64,000 nucleotides of DNA, taken from positions 1,612,001 through 1,676,000 of the forward strand of contig NZ_CP036150.1 in NCBI RefSeq assembly GCF_008329965.1, given 5' to 3'. The stretch comes from Oceanispirochaeta crateris. Lineage in GTDB: Bacteria; Spirochaetota; Spirochaetia; DSM-2461. Below, one piece after another: positions 45,433 through 53,910 of this stretch; the first letter of the stretch is position 1, and every line of letters starts with the position of its first letter. Below the pieces are notes generated by a model. That model was given only the letters and a program-made list of their open reading frames with translations, was not told the DNA's origin and ran no database searches. The translations under genes and the position numbers were made by a program.

Positions 45433-47143
45433 AAAGATTCTCTTCCCGGATCAAGCTGGTCAGCAAAAAGAACCAGGCGGCATGGGGAATCCACTGCTCA
45501 CCCCAACGCCAGCTATTATCCCCGGGATTACCTCTCTGTTCAGGCTGGAAGGCAATATCCGATTCGTCTTCAAAACCGGATGTGATACCATTGGCTACGC
45601 CGCCGGGAAGATTATAGTAATCACCCTCATAATCCGGATTAGAAGCTCCCCAGCCATCCACCATGGACAGATTGAAGGGATTCACACCCAGCTGCCAATT
45701 TAGGCTTGCCAATGCCGTTTTGCGGGCCTTATCCATGGATATCAATCCACCGGAGACCCCGGACAGCGCAGCAGCACCCAATGAGCTGATTCTGCTGTTT
45801 TCACCCTGCCACCAGTAAGCGGAAGGGTTCTTATGGGGATAGAACCATTTGAACTGAGGATCAGTACCTGAATCAACCCAATGCCGAGGATACAGGAACG
45901 GATTTGGATCGCAAAGAAGAGATCGCTCTAAAAAAGAATAAGCTTTTTGAAGCATCGTTCTAACCCGTCTTTTCAATAGATTTCCCAAGGGGAGAACGAG
46001 TGATTTTTGAAGAGCCAGAAAGAGAAGACCTTCATCCGAGGCATGATAAAAGGGTACCGTATTTTTTTGATCAACAAACCACCAGCCCTGATCCGGAGTG
46101 AAACTATGAAATGAGGCGTCTATCTGTTCCAGATAAACTTCGGCATCCTGAATGTAAGGACCTGTCCCCTTCAACTCTGCCAGTTCTACCGTAGCCAAGA
46201 GGGCACAGTAACGGTCTATCAGATTCTCGGGACCTCCCTCTAGCAGCTCCGCATTGTGTTCTTTTAAGTATGAGTAACCCTGTTCTGCAGCCCTGGTGTA
46301 CATTGACCGTTTTTCTCCCCTGGCCAGAGCTGCAGCCCCGGCCAAGGCTGCACAGCTCATTCCCCCGCCTTCCCGGAACCCGGCTTTCATTGTTTCCAGG
46401 CGCTCTCCTTTCTGGGTCTTATAGGAACAGAGCATCCGCGCTTCAGGATCTTTACTCCACTGGTCAAAAAGAGTTTTATAGAACCAGCCCTCTTCATGTT
46501 GCATTTTCAATAGAAAGTCTGCCCCATAATCCATTTCAAAGAGAATCCAGCGGCGAAAGTTATCTCCTTGCCACAACTGCGCCTTATCATAGCGCTTCAG
46601 GACATCAGCAAAGATCCAAACAACAAGAGGGGTCTGCTGGGGAGACATTCTGCCAGCATATGACAGGTGTGAGAGATACTTGCTCGTATCCCCCGAAGCA
46701 TCATACCAGCCCCCAGAGACATCCCGCTCTTCCTGAGTCCCCCACACAGGAGCATGTTTATCTGCTTCATCAAAAAGACCATCGCATCGCATGGTCTTGA
46801 AATAAACCAGCAGATCTGAAAGGTCTTTTTCTGAAATCAGCTCATGACGAATAGTAAAATTTTCAGAGAATTGAAGACAGTCTTCTCCCTGTGCGGCAAT
46901 CCGGCAGCGGAAAGATGAAGGCATGTGAGCCTCAAGGGTCTTAAGGGGACAACCCAGTTTCTGAAAGTATCGGTTTTTCCAACCGGGAACCGCCTCAACC
47001 GGAGAGATGTCCAGATCACAAAGGACATTTCCACTATGGGCGTCTACCAGTTGGGCCTGTTTCAATGCTGCACCAGTTGAGTTCTGAAACACTCCTCTGA
47101 AACCGCTTTGAAATGAATAGCCCTTCTGATTCACATGGATCAT
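45431..47143 (-). CDS. Glycoside hydrolase family 9 protein, cytoplasmic
   Basis: A 570-residue GH9 enzyme. After an N-terminal immunoglobulin-like domain, the motif DVSGGWYDASGDTSKY carries the catalytic-base Asp pair, and the C-terminal part shows LGVNPFNLSMV, GITSGFEDESDIAF and WRWGEQWIPHAAWF, where the catalytic acid Glu should lie. There is no signal peptide, so it acts on short oligosaccharides inside the cell (for instance cello- or glucosamine-oligomers) rather than on polymer. It starts within the stop of the upstream small gene (ATGA). Confidence 0.85.
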   Translation of the reverse strand: MIHVNQKGYSFQSGFRGVFQNSTGAALKQAQLVDAHSGNVLCDLDISPVEAVPGWKNRYFQKLGCPLKTLEAHMPSSFRCRIAAQGEDCLQFSENFTIRHELISEKDLSDLLVYFKTMRCDGLFDEADKHAPVWGTQEERDVSGGWYDASGDTSKYLSHLSYAGRMSPQQTPLVVWIFADVLKRYDKAQLWQGDNFRRWILFEMDYGADFLLKMQHEEGWFYKTLFDQWSKDPEARMLCSYKTQKGERLETMKAGFREGGGMSCAALAGAAALARGEKRSMYTRAAEQGYSYLKEHNAELLEGGPENLIDRYCALLATVELAELKGTGPYIQDAEVYLEQIDASFHSFTPDQGWWFVDQKNTVPFYHASDEGLLFLALQKSLVLPLGNLLKRRVRTMLQKAYSFLERSLLCDPNPFLYPRHWVDSGTDPQFKWFYPHKNPSAYWWQGENSRISSLGAAALSGVSGGLISMDKARKTALASLNWQLGVNPFNLSMVDGWGASNPDYEGDYYNLPGGVANGITSGFEDESDIAFQPEQRGNPGDNSWRWGEQWIPHAAWFFLLTSLIREENL

Positions 47144-47508
47144 CAGTCAAAGACTCCCGCATCCAGTACAAGCTGCATGATGTATGAGACCGTATCCATA
47201 TCCATATCCAGCGCCCAGACATTTATAAGATCTTTCAAAAATATCCAGTCAGCCTCTACGAGGTGATTGAATTCACTGTTGTAATCCAGCAGAAAAAGAT
47301 CAATCATATCAGAAAGTTTCTCAATATTCTTATCTTCCACTGCCTCTGAAGGCACACAGTATTCAAAGAGTTCTAATGAAAAGTCCTCCCCCTCTCCCAG
47401 GGCTTTGGTGAATAGTTCATTTAGGTCATCCCGGAACTCAGGAGTGCTCTCAAAGTTATATTTTTTTCTTAATTGCTTGCAACTACGCTCAAAATCAGTG
47501 CCGCTCAT
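47143..47508 (-). CDS. Small hypothetical protein coupled to GH9
   Basis: About 121 residues, acidic and mostly helical, with no family recognised. The ATG at 47508 has GGAGAG eight bases upstream; the frame opens earlier, at 47547, without such support. The stop overlaps the GH9 start by four bases, so the two are probably translated together. Confidence 0.6.
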   Translation of the reverse strand: MSGTDFERSCKQLRKKYNFESTPEFRDDLNELFTKALGEGEDFSLELFEYCVPSEAVEDKNIEKLSDMIDLFLLDYNSEFNHLVEADWIFLKDLINVWALDMDMDTVSYIMQLVLDAGVFD

Positions 47509-47627
47509 AATATTTCTCTCCAGACACCCCAAATCTTCCCGGTCCAAAAGAACGGAAAAGAGGGTTTTTAAGTATTTGATTTTCCTACTATACTAAAAGG
47601 AACATATTTTGCCGAGGAGGTACTCTC

Positions 47628-48113
47628 TTGTCTGACTATATTAGACCCAGTTGGGATGAATATTTTATGGAGGTGTGCGAAGCCATATCCAAAAGAGCGA
47701 CCTGTGACCGGGGAAGAAGCGGTTGTGTCATCGCCAAGGACAAGCAGATTCTTGTCACCGGTTATGTGGGAGCACCTCCGGGACTTCCCCACTGTGATGA
47801 GGCTGGGCATCAGTTCAAGACGATGATTCATGAGGACGGCCATGAGAGCCAGCACTGTGTAAGGACAGTCCATGCCGAACAGAATGCCATATGCCAGGCG
47901 GCCAAAAGAGGCGTATCCCTGGAGGGCGCGACACTCTATTGCAGAATGACCCCCTGCCGCACCTGCTGCATGCTGATAATCAGCTGCGGTATCACAAGGA
48001 TTGTCTGTGAACGGAAATACCATGCCGGAGCAGAATCGGAAGAAATGTTTAAGATGGCAGGCATAACTCTGGAATATAAATTTGAAGAAGTACAGGAATA
48101 CGAAAAGCAGTAA
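47628..48113 (+). CDS. comEB: Deoxycytidylate deaminase family protein
   Basis: A 161-residue zinc deaminase, predicted to convert dCMP to dUMP for thymidylate synthesis. The catalytic HAEQNAI (with Glu) and PCRTCC zinc motifs are present, as is the N-terminal zinc cluster of the dCMP subgroup. The start is TTG, supported by GAGGAGG eight bases upstream. Confidence 0.85.
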   Translation: MSDYIRPSWDEYFMEVCEAISKRATCDRGRSGCVIAKDKQILVTGYVGAPPGLPHCDEAGHQFKTMIHEDGHESQHCVRTVHAEQNAICQAAKRGVSLEGATLYCRMTPCRTCCMLIISCGITRIVCERKYHAGAESEEMFKMAGITLEYKFEEVQEYEKQ

Positions 48114-48114
48114 A

Positions 48115-48146
48115 AAAAAGGCCTTCCCGGGGGAAAGACCTTTTTC
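48115..48146. terminator. Probable bidirectional terminator
   Basis: AAAAGGCCTT...AAAGACCTTTTT stem with mismatch between convergent comEB and yhbY. Confidence 0.55.
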
Positions 48147-48157
48147 AACTGGGAAAA

Positions 48158-48463
48158 TCAATCCTTGGGAACGTGGTAAATTCTTTTATCGTGCTCTTTT
48201 TGATAACGATAGACAATGGCAATATTTCCGATGACACGAACCAGTTGGGATTCGGTTTTCTGAACGAGTTCTTCGGCTAGTTCTCTTCTGGTTTCCTTAT
48301 TGTCAACAAATTTGATTTTGATCATTTCATGATTTTCAAGCTCAGCATCTACAGCCTTGATAACAGCTTCTGTCAGTCCCTTACCACCGATCATGACAAC
48401 GGGTTTGAGGCTGTGGGCTTTTTTTCCGAGATAACTGCGCTGAAATCCTTTTAACGGTTCCAT
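48158..48463 (-). CDS. yhbY: YhbY-type CRM-domain RNA-binding protein
   Basis: A 101-residue protein with the CRM fold seen in ribosome-assembly factor YhbY. The family signatures are LKPVVMIGGKGLTEAVIKAVDAELENHEMIKIKF and the C-terminal VRVIGNIAIVYR. It probably binds pre-50S particles. It is divergent from rsmE, with a 150-base spacer that contains a strong hairpin. Confidence 0.9.
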   Translation of the reverse strand: MEPLKGFQRSYLGKKAHSLKPVVMIGGKGLTEAVIKAVDAELENHEMIKIKFVDNKETRRELAEELVQKTESQLVRVIGNIAIVYRYQKEHDKRIYHVPKD

Positions 48464-48515
48464 ATAAAAAATTCTCCTGAAGTCTTCCGGTTTTAAAGGA
48501 CCCGGATCTATAACT

Positions 48516-48556
48516 TGAGGACTATGCCATTTTAGGGGACAAAATCATAGCCCTCA
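48516..48556. other. 41-base hairpin in the yhbY-rsmE spacer
   Basis: TGAGGACTATG and CATAGCCCTCA pair at 10 of 11 positions, and an inner ATTTT/AAAAT pair closes a seven-base loop. There is no T-tract, so it is not an ordinary terminator. It might be an operator, cruciform or RNA element. Confidence 0.5.
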
Positions 48557-48623
48557 GAGCTTCAATGTAACGGATTCCAGGCAAATTTACAAAGAGATTA
48601 AACAGGTCTATACTGTGGGTCCA

Positions 48624-49343
48624 ATGAATTTATTGCTTTTTTATCCAGATGAGTGGAAACAAGCGCTCCCACCAGATGATCCCCGGTCAGTCCACATACG
48701 CACCATACTGAAATCTTCAGTATCAGACAGCCTGGATGCAGGAGTAATCAACGGCCCCTTAGGAAAGGCTGTCATCAGGGAAATCCTTCCAGACGGATCT
48801 TACCTCTTTGATTTTCAAAGCGGTGCTGAGCCATCTCCCCTGAGCCCTCTGACTCTCATAATAGGAACTCCCCGTCCTCCCACGGCAAAAAGGCTGATTA
48901 GAGATTTGACTGCCGCAGGAATACAGAAAATGATCTTTATTGGAACCGATCTGGGAGAAAAATCCTATCTGACCAGCCGGCTCTGGAGCCGTGATGAGTA
49001 TAAGGAGGCTCTTTTGCAGGGTATGGCCCAGGGGGAATCGACCCGGATGCCTGAAATAGAGAAATACTACTCCCTGTATAAATCCTTAGATCATCTTCAA
49101 ATGGAGACAGATCTGCTGGCCCTCGATAATATTTCACCCGAAATACCTCTTAAAGACTACAGCCCTCGCCATAAGCAATGCTGCCTGGCTATTGGTCCCG
49201 AAAGAGGATGGAGTGATAGAGAAAGAGAAATATTCAAGGAAAGAGGATTCACAATCTGCTCTCTGGGACAAAGGGTCCTGAGAACAGAAACGGCGGCTCA
49301 TATGGGGAATGCCCTGATACAGGCAGCCTTGGAGTTTATCTAA
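48624..49343 (+). CDS. rsmE: 16S rRNA (uracil1498-N3)-methyltransferase
   Basis: A SPOUT methyltransferase of about 239 residues. The knot motifs GPERGWSDREREIF and SLGQRVLRTETAA are typical. It methylates U1498 in 16S rRNA. The ATG at 48624 matches the family N-terminus; a GTG nine bases upstream is the alternative. No good ribosome site is visible. Confidence 0.92.
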   Translation: MNLLLFYPDEWKQALPPDDPRSVHIRTILKSSVSDSLDAGVINGPLGKAVIREILPDGSYLFDFQSGAEPSPLSPLTLIIGTPRPPTAKRLIRDLTAAGIQKMIFIGTDLGEKSYLTSRLWSRDEYKEALLQGMAQGESTRMPEIEKYYSLYKSLDHLQMETDLLALDNISPEIPLKDYSPRHKQCCLAIGPERGWSDREREIFKERGFTICSLGQRVLRTETAAHMGNALIQAALEFI

Positions 49344-49349
49344 TAAGAG

Positions 49350-49706
49350 TTATAACCACTCCTGTCCTTCAAGCTCACTCTCAGAGATAAAGACTTTCGT
49401 GAATTCAAAGGCAGGTTCTTCATAGGGATGGTTTGCCCGCAGCGTGTCTATGCAGATGGAGACCAATTCTTCGGGGACAAGCATTTCTACCCGGAATTCA
49501 TTCAAGATTTCCAGTTCATTTTCCAAACCTATGACCGGCTGACTCCCCCGCCCCGGGAGAAACTGTCCTCGGCCTTCACATTCCCAACAGCAGCGAGAAT
49601 AATTGCCAAGTGCACCGGCTCCAGCATCAAAAAGAGCATTTTTAAGCTTTTCTTTCCCTTCAGACGGAACAAAAAATACGAGTTTATACATACCTTTTAT
49701 GTACAT
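49350..49706 (-). CDS. Stand-alone YqfO/NIF3-insert (PII-like) domain protein
   Basis: About 118 residues matching the domain inserted in YqfO/NIF3 proteins and occurring alone in many bacteria. It has VFFVPSEGKEKLKNALFDAGAGALGNYSRC at the start and RANHPYEEPAFEF at the end. The role is unknown; the fold resembles PII/CutA. The ATG at 49706 is one of several closely spaced starts. Confidence 0.8.
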   Translation of the reverse strand: MYIKGMYKLVFFVPSEGKEKLKNALFDAGAGALGNYSRCCWECEGRGQFLPGRGSQPVIGLENELEILNEFRVEMLVPEELVSICIDTLRANHPYEEPAFEFTKVFISESELEGQEWL

Positions 49707-49752
49707 GACTCTCACAAAAGATACAAGACAAATATTTTTTTAAACCACCATA

Positions 49753-49781
49753 TTGACAGGAAAGTGAGCTTTCAGTAAGAT
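49753..49781 (+). promoter_or_regulatory. Promoter of first tRNA-Phe
   Basis: TTGACA, 17 bases, TAAGAT (49776-49781), 12 bases before the tRNA. Confidence 0.8.
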
Positions 49782-49793
49782 ACTTCAACAGTT

Positions 49794-49866
49794 GCCGCTG
49801 TAGCTCAGTCGGTAGAGCAGTGGACTGAAAATCCGCGTGTCAAGAGTTCGAATCTCTTCGGTGGCA
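49794..49866 (+). tRNA. tRNA-Phe (GAA), copy 1
   Basis: A complete 73-base cloverleaf: acceptor GCCGCTG / CGGTGGC, GCTC D-stem, anticodon loop CTGAAAA with anticodon GAA, and TTCGAAT T-loop. CCA is not encoded. It is identical to the second copy at 49997. Confidence 0.97.
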
Positions 49867-49875
49867 CAAACATGG

Positions 49876-49903
49876 CCCGCTCCTTCTTGGAGCGGGTTTT
49901 TTT
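49876..49903 (+). terminator. Terminator of tRNA-Phe copy 1
   Basis: CCCGCTCC-TTCTT-GGAGCGGG, then T7: a perfect eight-pair stem. Confidence 0.9.
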
Positions 49904-49954
49904 ATACAAAAGTATCTTCAGATTCTAAAGTCGTCTCAAAAACATAAGATCTTA

Positions 49955-49983
49955 TTGACAGAATTTCGGCAGTCCTGTATAGT
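49955..49983 (+). promoter_or_regulatory. Promoter of second tRNA-Phe
   Basis: TTGACA, 17 bases, TATAGT (49978-49983). Confidence 0.8.
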
Positions 49984-49996
49984 CCTGTCTGTAGTT

Positions 49997-50069
49997 GCCG
50001 CTGTAGCTCAGTCGGTAGAGCAGTGGACTGAAAATCCGCGTGTCAAGAGTTCGAATCTCTTCGGTGGCA
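49997..50069 (+). tRNA. tRNA-Phe (GAA), copy 2
   Basis: Identical in all 73 bases to copy 1, 203 bases away, with its own promoter and terminator of different sequence. Confidence 0.97.
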
Positions 50070-50077
50070 CAAATAGG

Positions 50078-50104
50078 CCGTTCCTTTTTGGAACGGTTTT
50101 TTTT
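50078..50104 (+). terminator. Terminator of tRNA-Phe copy 2
   Basis: CCGTTCC-TTTTT-GGAACGG, then T8. Confidence 0.9.
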
Positions 50105-50262
50105 ATCTTATCCTTCTTCAGATAAACCCATTTAATGCACCAACACACAAAATATAAACAATTCACATCCAATGAGTGATTTATTTTTGAATCTGTTCTA
50201 ATATATAGCGATAAACAAGAAAACAATATCTTATTACAAAATGGATATTGGAGGATATTATT

Positions 50263-51276
50263 ATGAGTGAGAATGTAGCAGTTCTCTGGGATATAGAAAA
50301 TGTAACACCCCGAAGCAGCGATAGCCTGCTCATACAGGGGATGTGGGATTATGCCGAATCACTAGGTAGGGTGGTCACATCCTATGCCTATGCAGATTGG
50401 AGTAAACCGGGATTCCGGTCACTGGGACCGACTCTGGCAGGACTTCATTTCAACATGCTCCATATTCCTTATCAAAAGACCCGGAAGAACAAGAATGGAT
50501 CTGACATGCAGTTGGTCACAGATGCCCTTGAGCTTCTCAGGTTTCATGAGCACATCAACACCTTTGTTCTAATTACAGGGGACAGCGATTTTCGTTCCCT
50601 TCTCCTAGCCCTAAGAAAATCAGGTAAAAAAATCCACATAATCTGTGATATAAAAACAGCCGCCCAGGATCTTCTGATTTTAGCTGACAGCTTTGCAGAT
50701 TATAAGGAATTAATGCCGGACAACGAAGATGAAACAGATGAAACAGAGTCCGATGACAAAGAAGGTGACCGGAAAAACTTTCCAAAGGAATACTGGTTTG
50801 AACGCCTGGCCGAAACAGCTGCTATTTTGCAGAAAGACAATAAGTCATCCAATATGGGATCTGTTAAGATCAAAATGAAGATGCTAAACCGTGACTTCAA
50901 CGAAAAGAAGATAGGCCCCCGTGGATATAAACGCTGGAGTGATTTTGTATCGGCTGCAGTAAGAGCAGGATATGTCACCCTCCAGGATGAAGAAAACCAG
51001 ACTCTCATCCTTCCGGGAAAAGGCTATATCCAGGAAGTCAGCTCTCTCCAGACAGCACTCAAAACACTTGTGAGTACTCTAGAGACCCTAGATGGCAATA
51101 AAGAGCCTCAGTTTCACCCCTACAGTATCATCAGTTCTGAACTGAAAAACAAAGGGGTCGTGATGAAAGTTCTTGGATTCAGTCAATTTAAGAAGTTTTT
51201 ATCCTCAGCAGAAGCCAGAGGACTTGTTGAAACAAAAATGGAAAACCTCAGGAGTTATGTCAAACTCCAGAAATAA
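50263..51276 (+). CDS. NYN/PIN-domain protein with OST-HTH-like tail
   Basis: About 337 residues. The N-terminal NYN (LabA/DUF88) nuclease-like domain (1-145) has the acidic residues ENVAVLWDIENV, KNGSDMQLVTDAL and LITGDSDF. An acidic linker (about 150-170) leads to two winged-helix-like segments (about 180-260 and 265-335) resembling OST-HTH/LOTUS modules, which bind RNA in other proteins. An RNA-processing role is likely but unproven. The ATG at 50263 follows GGAGG at nine bases; an in-frame TTG at 50248 overlaps the ribosome site. Confidence 0.8.
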   Translation: MSENVAVLWDIENVTPRSSDSLLIQGMWDYAESLGRVVTSYAYADWSKPGFRSLGPTLAGLHFNMLHIPYQKTRKNKNGSDMQLVTDALELLRFHEHINTFVLITGDSDFRSLLLALRKSGKKIHIICDIKTAAQDLLILADSFADYKELMPDNEDETDETESDDKEGDRKNFPKEYWFERLAETAAILQKDNKSSNMGSVKIKMKMLNRDFNEKKIGPRGYKRWSDFVSAAVRAGYVTLQDEENQTLILPGKGYIQEVSSLQTALKTLVSTLETLDGNKEPQFHPYSIISSELKNKGVVMKVLGFSQFKKFLSSAEARGLVETKMENLRSYVKLQK

Positions 51277-51284
51277 CAGGAGAA

Positions 51285-51316
51285 GGACGGTTTGATATTT
51301 TTAAACCGTTCTTTTT
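51285..51316. terminator. Bidirectional terminator
   Basis: GACGGTTT / AAACCGTTC stem with T5 between the NYN gene and the convergent ABC ATPase. Confidence 0.75.
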
Positions 51317-51320
51317 CCAC

Positions 51321-52025
51321 TCATTTAAATATGAGTGAATACAGTCTTTTTTCCATGTCGTAAAATTTTTTGGATGCTGTATTCCTCTCGTCTAAGGGGA
51401 ACAAGCCTTCTATGTCTTCAATGACTTCCAGAGGCGGACCATCCAGGAAAACAATCCTATCCCCCATTAAGATAGCCTCTCTCACATCATGGGTTACCAG
51501 AACAGCCGTTGTATTTCTGGTCTGAATGAGTTCTTTCAAAAGATCAATCAAAGGCATTTTCAATTTAAGGTCCAGACCCTTAAAGGGTTCATCCATCAGA
51601 AGGAGAGGACGTTCTGTGACAAAGGCTCGGGCGATAGAGGTTCTTTGTTCCATTCCCCCACTCAATTTAGAGGGCTGATAGTCTTCAAAACCTTCCAGTC
51701 CCACCATCCTGATTAAACTTTGACATTTAGACAGCTTTTCTCCCTTCGACATCCCTTGAGGAAGGGCAAAACATATATTTTCAAGAACACTTTTCCATGG
51801 AAGGAGCCTGGGTTTCTGAAAAAGGTAGCTGAGATTCTCATCAGAATTGATGACTCTCCCGGAATGAACCTTTAATAACCCAGCAGCCAAATTCAACATG
51901 GTTGTTTTTCCACATCCTGAGGGACCGAGAAAAACAGTCGTACCCGATTCACTCAAGGAAAATGAAAAGTCATCCATGATTAGGAGATCATCGTACGAAA
52001 ACGCACACTGTTTCCAGGCTATCAT
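51321..52025 (-). CDS. ABC transporter ATPase, NitT/TauT type
   Basis: A 234-residue ATPase with Walker A (GPSGCGKTT), the Q-loop, the signature LSGGMEQRTSIARAF, Walker B (LLLMDEPF) and the H-loop (LVTHD). The pattern matches SsuB/TauB-like subunits of nitrate, sulfonate or taurine-type importers. It overlaps the permease gene by four bases and is the last gene of the operon. Confidence 0.9.
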   Translation of the reverse strand: MIAWKQCAFSYDDLLIMDDFSFSLSESGTTVFLGPSGCGKTTMLNLAAGLLKVHSGRVINSDENLSYLFQKPRLLPWKSVLENICFALPQGMSKGEKLSKCQSLIRMVGLEGFEDYQPSKLSGGMEQRTSIARAFVTERPLLLMDEPFKGLDLKLKMPLIDLLKELIQTRNTTAVLVTHDVREAILMGDRIVFLDGPPLEVIEDIEGLFPLDERNTASKKFYDMEKRLYSLIFK

Positions 52026-52777
52026 TGTTGTACCTCCAAGCGCTGAACCAGGAATTCACTCAACCCGGCCAATAGAACAACAATGAGAGTCCAGGAAAAA
52101 AGCTGATCCGTATCCAACTGAAGTTGAGCCGTCTGCATAGCTGTTCCCAGCCCCTCCCGGGGCATACTCAAGATTTCTGCGGCAACAACCGACTTCCAAG
52201 TCAAGCCGAGTCCGGTAGAGATTCCATTAAATAGATAGGGCAGAATAGAGGGAAGAGTAATCTCCTTCAAAATGGTGTAGGAGGATTTATTGTACACGAT
52301 TGCCATCTCCAGGAGTTCCGTATCCACTTGCCTCACCCCGGCTGCTACCGCAGAGGCAACCACCGGATAGACCACAAGAAAGCAGATAAATACAGGAACA
52401 ATCTCTGTAGGAAACCATATGATGGCCAGAAGGATAAGTGACAGAACGGGAATGGATCGGATACTGATCAGAAATGGATCGGAGAACCATTGAAAAAACC
52501 GGCTTTTTCCGGAAAAAAAGCCTGTGACAATCCCCAATATAAGGCTGATAAAGAAGCCACTCATCCCCCGGATGGTGCTAGCCGCAATCATTTTCCAAGA
52601 TTCGGGTCTTCCCAGAAATACAATTGTCTGAATGAGGACCTCTTCGGGAGAAGGTAGAATAATACTCCTGCCGATGACTAGGGAAAGGACCTTCCACAAG
52701 CAGAGATACAGTATCAGTGAAAATATGGTTGTGAGGCTTTTCTTCCCCGTCAGTGTCATATCAATTGTAGAAGTCAT
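52022..52777 (-). CDS. ABC transporter permease, NitT/TauT type
   Basis: About 251 residues with six predicted membrane helices and the EAA loop (ALVA-like region near LEMAIVYNKSSYTILKEITLPSILPYLFNGIS) of the BPD family. I prefer the ATG at 52777; an in-frame TTG at 52798 is possible. It overlaps the end of the substrate-binding protein gene by 17 bases, so the three genes are coupled. Confidence 0.9.
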   Translation of the reverse strand: MTSTIDMTLTGKKSLTTIFSLILYLCLWKVLSLVIGRSIILPSPEEVLIQTIVFLGRPESWKMIAASTIRGMSGFFISLILGIVTGFFSGKSRFFQWFSDPFLISIRSIPVLSLILLAIIWFPTEIVPVFICFLVVYPVVASAVAAGVRQVDTELLEMAIVYNKSSYTILKEITLPSILPYLFNGISTGLGLTWKSVVAAEILSMPREGLGTAMQTAQLQLDTDQLFSWTLIVVLLAGLSEFLVQRLEVQQ

Positions 52778-53735
52778 CCCCGGGCAGTGCTCCGCCAAGG
52801 ACTTCCGGATTGAGGGCCATGAGGCTTGAAAAATACGGTTCCATGAGAGCCCTCATTTCATCCCCTTTCAAAAAGATATAATTACTCCGGGGAATGGCTT
52901 GGGCGACAATGGGAGGCGGTAGAGTAAACCCTACTGCTTTTATAAGGCCCGAAGCCTCAGCTGGATTTTCAGCAACCCAGTTCAGAGATTTCTCTACGGA
53001 ATCCATGAGAAGATCCACAAGGTCGGGATGGTTCTCTGCAAAATCAGACTTGACCACAATCACAGTCAATGGATACTCGGGAGTCTGAGGAAAGGTCTCT
53101 TTCCAAAGGGCCTGCATGTCAGCGGCTATATGCAAATCTTGACCTGATTTCAAGGCGATTGTCGCCAAGGGTTCCGGCAAGACAGCAGCCTCTACAACAG
53201 CTCCGGCCAAAGCCTTGGCAAGATCGGCTGGATTGAAGCTGTAATCCAAATGGAGGGTAGCCCCCACTTCGGCGGCTATGAGCTGGGTAATTAAATCAGG
53301 GGTCGTGTTTTTCCCAGGAATATGGACAGTCTGGGCGCCAAAATCTGCGATAGAATTGATTTTTACATCTTTGTTGGCCACCAGATATAGATTTCCCATT
53401 CCAGTCACCGCAGCCGTTTTGTAGGCAACTCCCTTATTATATAGGAGTGCTGCCATATTCGCCGGTAGAACGGCGGCATCCCACTCCCCTTTGAGGATCT
53501 GCCCCGTCAAAACCTTGGGAGCACCCAGGAGTTGAATATCCGCAACAGCCTCAGTACCAGGGAAGGGATTATCAATGCTCAGCCGAACAAGACCAATTCC
53601 CGAAGGTCCATTTAAAAGGGCAATTCGGACTGGAGCCAAGGGTGCATCCCGGCTAATAGTCTCTGTACTCCCTGTAGCCATCAGGGAAATTGAAATTGAC
53701 ATGGAGATAATTAACAGTAAAAAGAATCTTTTCAT
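52761..53735 (-). CDS. ABC transporter substrate-binding protein
   Basis: A 324-residue periplasmic binding protein with a signal peptide (MKRFFLLLIISMSIS..., cleavage near Ala20-Thr21), but without a lipobox Cys. The fold is that of NMT1/THI5 or SsuA proteins (VRIALLNGPSGIGLVRL, LVANKDVKINSIADFGAQTV). The substrate cannot be told. The gene has a strong ribosome site (AAGGAG). Confidence 0.85.
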   Translation of the reverse strand: MKRFFLLLIISMSISISLMATGSTETISRDAPLAPVRIALLNGPSGIGLVRLSIDNPFPGTEAVADIQLLGAPKVLTGQILKGEWDAAVLPANMAALLYNKGVAYKTAAVTGMGNLYLVANKDVKINSIADFGAQTVHIPGKNTTPDLITQLIAAEVGATLHLDYSFNPADLAKALAGAVVEAAVLPEPLATIALKSGQDLHIAADMQALWKETFPQTPEYPLTVIVVKSDFAENHPDLVDLLMDSVEKSLNWVAENPAEASGLIKAVGFTLPPPIVAQAIPRSNYIFLKGDEMRALMEPYFSSLMALNPEVLGGALPGDDFYN

Positions 53736-53785
53736 TTTTTGCTCCTTCCCTTCAGTCCAATGGGTTTACAAACAGAGCCTCAGGG

Positions 53786-53816
53786 GTAGATATACTACTA
53801 TTGTAAGTTTCACAAT
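53786..53816. promoter_or_regulatory. Two adjacent inverted repeats upstream of the ABC operon
   Basis: GTAGATATACTAC (53786-53798) and ATTGTAAGTTTCACAAT (53800-53816), the latter with five-base arms. They lie 51-81 bases upstream of the binding-protein gene. No convincing promoter was fixed. Confidence 0.3.
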
Positions 53817-53910
53817 ACGCAGGAAGACTTGAATCGTCAATACATAGTCTGGTCAAACACTGGAGCTCTGGCTATAATAAGTTTCAAATTACTGACTCCG
53901 GAGGGAAGCC

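Noticed and set aside
50008-50226. Minus-strand frame across the second tRNA
   Set aside because: Its C-terminal part is the reverse complement of tRNA-Phe.
53740-53800. Riboswitch (TPP-like) upstream of the NitT/TauT-type transporter
   Set aside because: CCCCTGAGG-like bases were noticed, but the conserved THI-box elements are absent.
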